64,000 nucleotides of DNA from Bradyrhizobium cosmicum. GTDB taxonomy: Bacteria; Pseudomonadota; Alphaproteobacteria; Rhizobiales; Xanthobacteraceae. The stretch covers positions 2,108,001 to 2,172,000 of the forward strand of contig NZ_CP041656.2 of NCBI RefSeq assembly GCF_007290395.2, given 5' to 3'. Both the position numbers and the translations under genes were made by a program. This document shows, piece after piece, positions 59,398-64,000 of this stretch (position 1 is its first letter; the number at the start of each line of letters is the position of its first letter). The notes beneath the pieces were generated by a model that made no database searches, was not told the origin of the DNA, and saw only the letters and a program-made list of their open reading frames with translations.

Positions 59398-60387
59398 ATG
59401 CCTTCTCTCTCGCGCCGGCAGTTCGTCCATGCCTTATCGGGCGCGGCGGCGCTGGCAGGACTGTCGCGTAGCGCACATGGTGCCGATTATCCGTCCCGCC
59501 CCATTCGCCTTGTGCATCCGTACGGGGCCGGCGGAGCGGGGGACCAGATCGGGCGTCCCTGGGTGGACAAGATGTCGTCGCTGCTCGGGCCGACCTTCGT
59601 CGACTATATCGGCGGTGCCGGCGGCGCGATCGGGACCGCTGCGGTCGCACGCGAGGCGCCCGACGGCTACTCGCTGCTGCTCGGCAACGGCTCCACGCAG
59701 GTCATCATTCCCCTGACCACGGCCAATCCCGGCTATTCCGTCGACGATTTCCGCGCCATCTACCGCTTGATCAGCACCGCGCTGGTTTTCGCCGTGCATC
59801 CGTCGCTGCCGGTCACAGACCTGCGCGAGTTGATCGCCTATGCCAAGGCCAATCCGGGGAAGCTCTCCTACGGGACGCCCGGCATCGCCACCGGCAACCA
59901 TCTGGTCGGCGAAAGCTTCAAGCAGCAGGCGGGTGCGTTGGACATCGTCCATGTGCCTTATCGCGGGATGTCGCAGGCCGCCAACGACCTCGTCAGCGGC
60001 CAGATATCGCTCATCATCGGCGTGATGTCCGTTCAATTGAAGGAGCTCGGCGAGGCTGGCAAAGTCAGGCTGCTGGCGGTCACCACCGAGAAGCGGCTCA
60101 GCGGTGCGCCGGAGATTCCGACCGCCGTCGAATCCGGCATGCCGGATCTTCGCTATGAGGGATGGTTCGGCATCTTCGCACCAAGGCGCACCGACGATGC
60201 GATCATCGACCGGATCGCGCAGGCGACGCGGCTGGCCATGTCCGATCCGGCGCTTCTGGCGGGCTATCGCGCCCAGGGCCTGGAGCCCGACAGCGATTCG
60301 AGTCCCGACAAATTCCAGCGCATCGTCGAGGCGACGACGGCGAGCCTGGCGCCCGTGATCAAGTCAATCGGGCTGAGCAAATTGTGA
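59398..60387 (+). CDS. Tripartite tricarboxylate transporter (Bug family) substrate-binding protein
   Basis: 329 residues from the ATG at 59398 (GGAG 7 nt upstream; an ATG at 59395 and upstream starts are alternatives). The N-terminus LSRRQFVHALSGAAALAGLSRSAHGA is a twin-arginine-type signal, unusual among Bug proteins, which mostly use Sec. Family blocks follow: YPSRPIRLVHPYGAGGAGDQIGRP, GAGGAIGTAAVAREAPDGYSLLLGN, LSYGTPGIATGNHLVGE, HVPYRGMSQAANDLVSGQ and WFGIFAPRRTDD. No tctAB genes lie nearby, so this is the third orphan Bug receptor in the window. Confidence 0.9.
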   Translation: MPSLSRRQFVHALSGAAALAGLSRSAHGADYPSRPIRLVHPYGAGGAGDQIGRPWVDKMSSLLGPTFVDYIGGAGGAIGTAAVAREAPDGYSLLLGNGSTQVIIPLTTANPGYSVDDFRAIYRLISTALVFAVHPSLPVTDLRELIAYAKANPGKLSYGTPGIATGNHLVGESFKQQAGALDIVHVPYRGMSQAANDLVSGQISLIIGVMSVQLKELGEAGKVRLLAVTTEKRLSGAPEIPTAVESGMPDLRYEGWFGIFAPRRTDDAIIDRIAQATRLAMSDPALLAGYRAQGLEPDSDSSPDKFQRIVEATTASLAPVIKSIGLSKL

Positions 60388-60394
60388 GACTGGC

Positions 60395-61534
60395 TCAGGC
60401 GCGCCGGCGCGTGACGATGCGGGCCGACAGCGTGACGAGACCCATCAGTGCAGCAAGCAGCCAGAATGCCATCGGCAGTCCGCCGAGACGTGCGACGAAG
60501 CCGACACCGGCAGGACCGACCAGGATGCCGGCATAGCCCGCGGTCGTGATCGCCGCGACGGCGAGCCCTGTCGGCATCACCTTTTGCCTCGCCGCCCGGC
60601 GGAACAGCACCGGCACGAGATTCGAGGCGCCGAGCCCGATCAGCAGGAAGCCCGCGACGGCGACCGCGGCTACGGGCGCCGTGAGCAGCAACACGAAACC
60701 CGCGATCGCAATGAGGCTGCCCCAGATCAATGTCGCGCGGTCCCCGATGCGCGCGACGACGGCGTCGCCGCCGAGCCGCCCCACCGTCATCGCGATCGAG
60801 AACACGATGTAGCCGATCCCGCCCTGCGTCTCGGAGACGAGGCCCGCGCCGATCACGAGCAGCGCACTCCAGTCGAGCATCGCGCCTTCGACGAGGAAGG
60901 TGATGGCGCCCAGCAGCGCCAGCAGCAGCACCGAGCCATGCGGCAGCACGAACAACGGCCCGTCCTGGACCTGCACCGAGGAAAGCAGGCGCGGCCAGCT
61001 GATCAGCATCGCGATCAGCATCAGGACCGAGCAGGTCAGCGTAGAGGCGAGCGCGCCTGTTTGCAGTGACAGCAGCGCGGTCATCAGCGCCGATCCGGCG
61101 AAGCCGCCGATGCTGAACAGGGCATGGAAACCGGACATCAGCGGACGGCCCGCGTCGCGCTCCACCTCGACCGCATGGATGTTCATGGCGACGTCGATCG
61201 AGCCGAGCGCCGCGCCGAAGGCGAGCAGCGCGAGCGCCAGCGTGGCCGGCGTGCTCGCGACAGCCAGCAGCGGCAGCACCAGCGCCAGACCGAGCCCGCC
61301 CGCGATGATGATCGGCTTGCTGCCGTAGCGCGCGCTCATCACGCCGGTCATGAGCATCGCGACGACAGAGCCGATGCCGAGGCTGAGCAGCAGCAGCCCG
61401 AGCACGCCGTCGTCCACGCCGAGCCGCGTCTTCGCGAACGGCACCAGCGGCGCCCAGCACGCGATGCCGAAGCCCGCGACGAGGAAGGCGAGCCGAGTCG
61501 CAAGGCGCGTCGCCGGCCGGTCGGCGGAATGCAT
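60395..61534 (-). CDS. MFS transporter
   Basis: 379 residues with about 12 membrane helices. MFS features are FGIACWAPLVPFAKTRLGVDDGVLGLLLL, VMSARYGSKPIIIAGG (motif A-like loop), GSIDVAMNIHAVEVERDAGRPLMSGFHALFSIGG and GRLGGDAVVARIGDRATLIWGS (second-half loop). The MNIHAVEVER/FHALFS pattern resembles the YbjJ/fucose-permease-like group. GGAG precedes the ATG. It is convergent with the Bug gene, 7 nt between stops. The substrate is unknown. Confidence 0.88.
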   Translation of the reverse strand: MHSADRPATRLATRLAFLVAGFGIACWAPLVPFAKTRLGVDDGVLGLLLLSLGIGSVVAMLMTGVMSARYGSKPIIIAGGLGLALVLPLLAVASTPATLALALLAFGAALGSIDVAMNIHAVEVERDAGRPLMSGFHALFSIGGFAGSALMTALLSLQTGALASTLTCSVLMLIAMLISWPRLLSSVQVQDGPLFVLPHGSVLLLALLGAITFLVEGAMLDWSALLVIGAGLVSETQGGIGYIVFSIAMTVGRLGGDAVVARIGDRATLIWGSLIAIAGFVLLLTAPVAAVAVAGFLLIGLGASNLVPVLFRRAARQKVMPTGLAVAAITTAGYAGILVGPAGVGFVARLGGLPMAFWLLAALMGLVTLSARIVTRRRA

Positions 61535-61591
61535 GGGAACTCCGGAGGAAGCAGGGGCGGGCGTTCGACTAGCCCTGCGATTGCCGCGACT

Positions 61592-62920
61592 TTATGTCCG
61601 GGGCGCGCGTGGGCCGTCGCTGGTCGCGGCGAACTGCAAGCGGACGCGCAGGCCCTTTGGCGCGTTGTCGAGCAGCACGAGCGTTCCGTCATGCGCGGTC
61701 ACGATCGCCTGCGCGATTGACAGACCAAGGCCAAATCCCGCCGTCTCGTCCATGGTGCGCGCCTCTTCTCCCCGCACGAACGGCTCCAGCATCGCCGCCT
61801 TCCTGTCATCGGGAATGCCAGGTCCGTCGTCGGAGACGTCGATGACAAGCTGGTCCCCCGATATCGACAGTGCGACATCGACCCGGGTTCCGAACCGCGT
61901 TGCGTTCTGGACCAGGTTTGTCACCGCGCGGATGATCTCGTCTGGCCGCAGCACGAAGGCGGCCCTGTCGGGGCCGGTATAGGTCACGGCATATCCGGAA
62001 TCCGAGAACTGCTCGCAGACCATCTGCAGCAGCGCGGCGACGTCCACCAGTGTCGGCTTGACGGGGCTCTCGTTGCGCAGCAGCGACAGCACCGATTCCA
62101 GCATCGACTGCATCTGGTCGAGGTCGCGCACGGTCTGCAGGCGCTGCGCCGGATCCTCGATATATTCGGAGCGCAGCCGCAGCCGCGTGATCGGGGTGCG
62201 CAGGTCGTGGCTGATGGCCGCGAGCATGCGCGTCCTGTCGTTCATCAGCGTGGTGATACGTTCGCGCATCCGGTTGAGCGCCCGGGCCGCGGACCTGATC
62301 TCCTCGGGGCCGTTTTCGGGCAGCGGCGCCGACGACCGGTTCAGGCTGAAGTTTTCCGCCGCCCGCGCGAAGCCCGACAAGGGCGAGGAGAGCGCGCGGC
62401 CGGCCCAGATGCCCAGCAGCGTCATGCTCGCCACCAGGAACAGCAGCGTCGAGGTCCAGAGGCCGCTGACGAAGGCCGGCATCTTCGGCGATCCGATCGT
62501 GGCCTCGAGCACGTCGTCGCCGGCGAGGTAGTACCAGACGCGATTGTCCTCGGGCGCGGATCCGCGAATGAGATCGATCTTGCCGCCGGGCGGCGTCGGG
62601 ATGTTCAGAGGCGTCCGCTCCGGCAGCGGCACACTGGAGCTGGAGACGTTGTCCCGCAATTGTAGCTTCAGTTCCGGATAGGTGCGGCTGATGCTGTCCA
62701 GGACGGTGGCACGCTCCGCCTCCGGCGTATTGGCGATGATCCGCGTGATCAATTCGAACTGCTCAAGAGGTCTGTCCGCCAACAGTTGCGGCCGGTTGAG
62801 CAGGAAGTATCCGGCGATCAGCACATGGATCAGGATCAGCGAGACCAGGATCAGGGCCGCGATCTGGCCGCTGATCCGCCTGAAGCTGAACAGTGCGACG
62901 ATATCCCGGGCGCGGCTCAT
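61592..62920 (-). CDS. Two-component sensor histidine kinase (EnvZ-like)
   Basis: 442 residues: membrane helix 1 at about residues 18-42, a periplasmic sensor region to about 150, helix 2 at about 153-175, HAMP, then HisKA (AAISHDLRTPITRLRLRSEYI) and HATPase with ITRAVTNLVQNATRFG-like N-box (RAVTNLVQNATRFGTRVD), DDGPGIPDD, and GFGLGLSIAQAIVTAHDGTL. It phosphorylates the response regulator encoded immediately upstream; the two genes overlap by ATGA. The sensor domain is not one I can name. The target genes are unknown; the neighbouring MacB-type exporter is a candidate. Confidence 0.93.
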   Translation of the reverse strand: MSRARDIVALFSFRRISGQIAALILVSLILIHVLIAGYFLLNRPQLLADRPLEQFELITRIIANTPEAERATVLDSISRTYPELKLQLRDNVSSSSVPLPERTPLNIPTPPGGKIDLIRGSAPEDNRVWYYLAGDDVLEATIGSPKMPAFVSGLWTSTLLFLVASMTLLGIWAGRALSSPLSGFARAAENFSLNRSSAPLPENGPEEIRSAARALNRMRERITTLMNDRTRMLAAISHDLRTPITRLRLRSEYIEDPAQRLQTVRDLDQMQSMLESVLSLLRNESPVKPTLVDVAALLQMVCEQFSDSGYAVTYTGPDRAAFVLRPDEIIRAVTNLVQNATRFGTRVDVALSISGDQLVIDVSDDGPGIPDDRKAAMLEPFVRGEEARTMDETAGFGLGLSIAQAIVTAHDGTLVLLDNAPKGLRVRLQFAATSDGPRAPRT

Positions 62921-63630
62921 GCTTCCTTCACCACCGGCGTGAAGATGTAGCCGCCGGTGCGGACTGTCCGGATCACGGATGTGCCTTCGGTCCGGTCGAG
63001 CTTGCGGCGCAGCCGACTGACCAGCACGTCGATGCTGCGGCCAAAACCGCCGCCCGGACGGCCGCGCGTCATGTTGAGAAGGCTGTCGCGGGTGAGAATA
63101 CGGCCGGCCCTTTCGCAGAAGGCCTGCAGCAGGTCGAACTCGGCGCTGGTCAGCGGCACCTGCGCGCCTTCAGGGTCGCGCAATTCGCGCATCCGGAGAT
63201 CGACCATCCAACCCTGGAACGTCAGGCGCGTTGCAGCAGATCCGGCCACGAGTCCGCTCGACTGCCGGCGCAGCACGGCGTTGATTCTGGCGAGAAGCTC
63301 GCGCGGGTTGAACGGCTTTGGCAGATAGTCGTCGGCACCCATTTCGAGGCCGAGGATCCGGTCGAGGTCCTCGCCCTTTGCGGTGAGAATGATGATCGGG
63401 GTCGATGAACCTGCACGCAGCCGCCGGCACAGGCTGAGGCCGTCCTCGCCGGGCAGCATCAGGTCGAGCACGATCAGGTCGACCCGGTTGTGCGACAGAT
63501 AGCGGTCCATCTCCTTGCCGTTCGTGACCGCGCCAACCGAAAACGAATGCTCGCGCAGATAACGCGCGATGAGGTCGCGGGTCTGCTGGTCGTCTTCGAT
63601 GACCAGGACCGTCTGTGTGCTGTTTGTCAT
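62917..63630 (-). CDS. OmpR-family response regulator
   Basis: 237 residues from the ATG at 63630 (upstream open codons have no ribosome site). The receiver domain shows VLVIEDDQQTRDLI with acidic pair, the phospho-acceptor Asp in VDLIVLDLMLPGEDG, IIILTAKGED and DDYLPKPFNPREL. The C-terminal winged helix has LTSAEFDLLQAFCERAGRILTRDSLLN and RSIDVLVSRLRRKLD, VIRTVRTGGYIFTP. Its winged helix is of the same broad class as those of the STAND regulators, but it keeps the receiver domain they lack. It is operonic with the kinase gene. Confidence 0.95.
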   Translation of the reverse strand: MTNSTQTVLVIEDDQQTRDLIARYLREHSFSVGAVTNGKEMDRYLSHNRVDLIVLDLMLPGEDGLSLCRRLRAGSSTPIIILTAKGEDLDRILGLEMGADDYLPKPFNPRELLARINAVLRRQSSGLVAGSAATRLTFQGWMVDLRMRELRDPEGAQVPLTSAEFDLLQAFCERAGRILTRDSLLNMTRGRPGGGFGRSIDVLVSRLRRKLDRTEGTSVIRTVRTGGYIFTPVVKEA

Positions 63631-63720
63631 GACTGAAATCGCATCGGGGGTGCCGATCGTTGATCCATTTGCGGGCGATTGTCTCGTCCGAAGAACTACG
63701 GTCATGGTGCAATCCTACGG

Positions 63721-64000
63721 TCAGTCACGGCTCAAGGCCACTACGGGGTCGAGGAAGGCGGCGCGGCGGGCGGGGAAAAAGCCGAAGGCGACCCCGATCC
63801 CGGTCGAGGTCAGGAACGCCGCGCCGATCGAGAACATGGAATAGCTAACCTGGAACCCCGGCACCGCGATGTTGATGATGACGCCGAGCAGGATCGCGAT
63901 CAGGATGCCGGCGATGCCGCCGATCGACGAGATCAGGGTCGCCTCCACCAGGAACTGCTGGAGGATGTCGCTGCGCCGGGCGCCGACCGCCATGCGGACG
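63721..64000 (-). CDS. MacB/FtsX-type ABC transporter permease, C-terminal end (continues beyond window)
   Basis: The last ~93 codons of a permease. The sequence begins within VRMAVGARRSDILQQFLVEATLISSIGGIAGILIAILLG, the conserved FtsX-domain loop of MacB-type proteins. It then has two membrane helices and ends FGFFPARRAAFLDPVVALSRD, the family's usual C-terminus. An in-frame ATG at 63993 is internal. MacB-type pumps export antibiotics, siderophores or peptides with a MacA-like adaptor. The gene is transcribed toward the two-component system genes on the same strand. Confidence 0.88.
   Translation of the reverse strand, partial: VRMAVGARRSDILQQFLVEATLISSIGGIAGILIAILLGVIINIAVPGFQVSYSMFSIGAAFLTSTGIGVAFGFFPARRAAFLDPVVALSRD

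Noticed and set aside
59186..59650. N-terminal extension of STAND regulator 3 up to 59650
   Set aside because: The extension is arginine-rich, overlaps the divergent Bug gene on the other strand and has no similarity to regulator 2. The GTG at 59185 aligns with the GTG of regulator 2.
1..64000. CRISPR arrays, rRNA/tRNA operons, insertion sequences, integrase or att sites
   Set aside because: I found no regularly spaced repeats with unique spacers, no transposase or integrase motif and no structural RNA gene. The only repeats are the palindromic elements listed and coding low-complexity sequence.

Overview
This window is a stretch of chromosome from a high-GC alphaproteobacterium, most likely Bradyrhizobium or a close relative in the Nitrobacteraceae. 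I base this on the DUF3300/DUF2950 pair with an S74-type chaperone tail, orphan Bug (tripartite tricarboxylate) receptors, a fused LivM-LivG transporter protein, a palindromic repeat that translates as 'CERSEAIQ', and a second dispersed hairpin repeat familiar from that genus. The assignment comes from recognition only; no database was searched. I saw no rRNA, tRNA, CRISPR array, integrase or transposase.

Layout. 1-2.5 kb: an envelope or exported trio (DUF3300-S74, DUF2950, small exported protein). 2.9-7.2 kb: a truncated LysR gene, a Bug receptor, a metallophosphoesterase and a GMC oxidoreductase. 7.2-20.6 kb, minus strand: a nearly continuous run of 13 catabolic genes (acyl-CoA dehydrogenase, Bug receptor, FCD-GntR regulator, two SDRs, carboxymuconolactone decarboxylase-like protein, two tandem LivJ-type receptors, LivF, LivMG fusion, LivH, MmgE/PrpD, 3-hydroxyisobutyrate dehydrogenase-like). 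20.8-23.4 kb, plus strand: a divergent partner set (second MmgE/PrpD, second carboxymuconolactone decarboxylase-like protein, metallo-beta-lactamase-fold lactonase). The divergent region carries an exact FadR-type operator over opposing promoters. 23.5-30.2 kb: a second GntR gene, an SsuABC/TauABC-type transporter with two permeases, a NodB-like deacetylase, a fumarylacetoacetase-family hydrolase and a short MetE-like methyltransferase. 30.2-33.9 kb: RidA, a BisC-type molybdoenzyme whose 3' end runs through a palindromic repeat, and Dps.

34-59 kb is the most interesting part. It holds three large paralogous regulators, each with an OmpR-type winged helix, a STAND/NB-ARC-like ATPase and a TPR-like C-terminus (35.3-38.2, 42.9-45.7 and 56.3-59.2 kb). 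They sit among stress and detoxification genes: AraC regulator, two paralogous proteins of unknown function, DJ-1/PfpI protein, three epoxide-hydrolase or dehalogenase-like enzymes, minimal HisKA_2 kinase, VOC protein, enoyl-CoA hydratase, OsmC, cupin and MsrA. Seven transcription units between 34.9 and 49 kb are preceded by an array of CTAAC-like pentamers. Most pentamers are spaced 10 bp apart, and all arrays point the same way relative to their gene, 60-125 bp from the start codon. I read this as a local, apparently undescribed regulon whose regulator is probably one of the winged-helix STAND proteins or the AraC protein.

51.9-55.3 kb is a TetR-controlled EmrAB-type efflux pair with two near-identical operator-like repeats. 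It is followed by a frameshifted aldo/keto reductase. 59.4-64 kb holds a third orphan Bug receptor, an MFS transporter, an EnvZ/OmpR-type two-component system and the end of a MacB-type permease that runs off the window.
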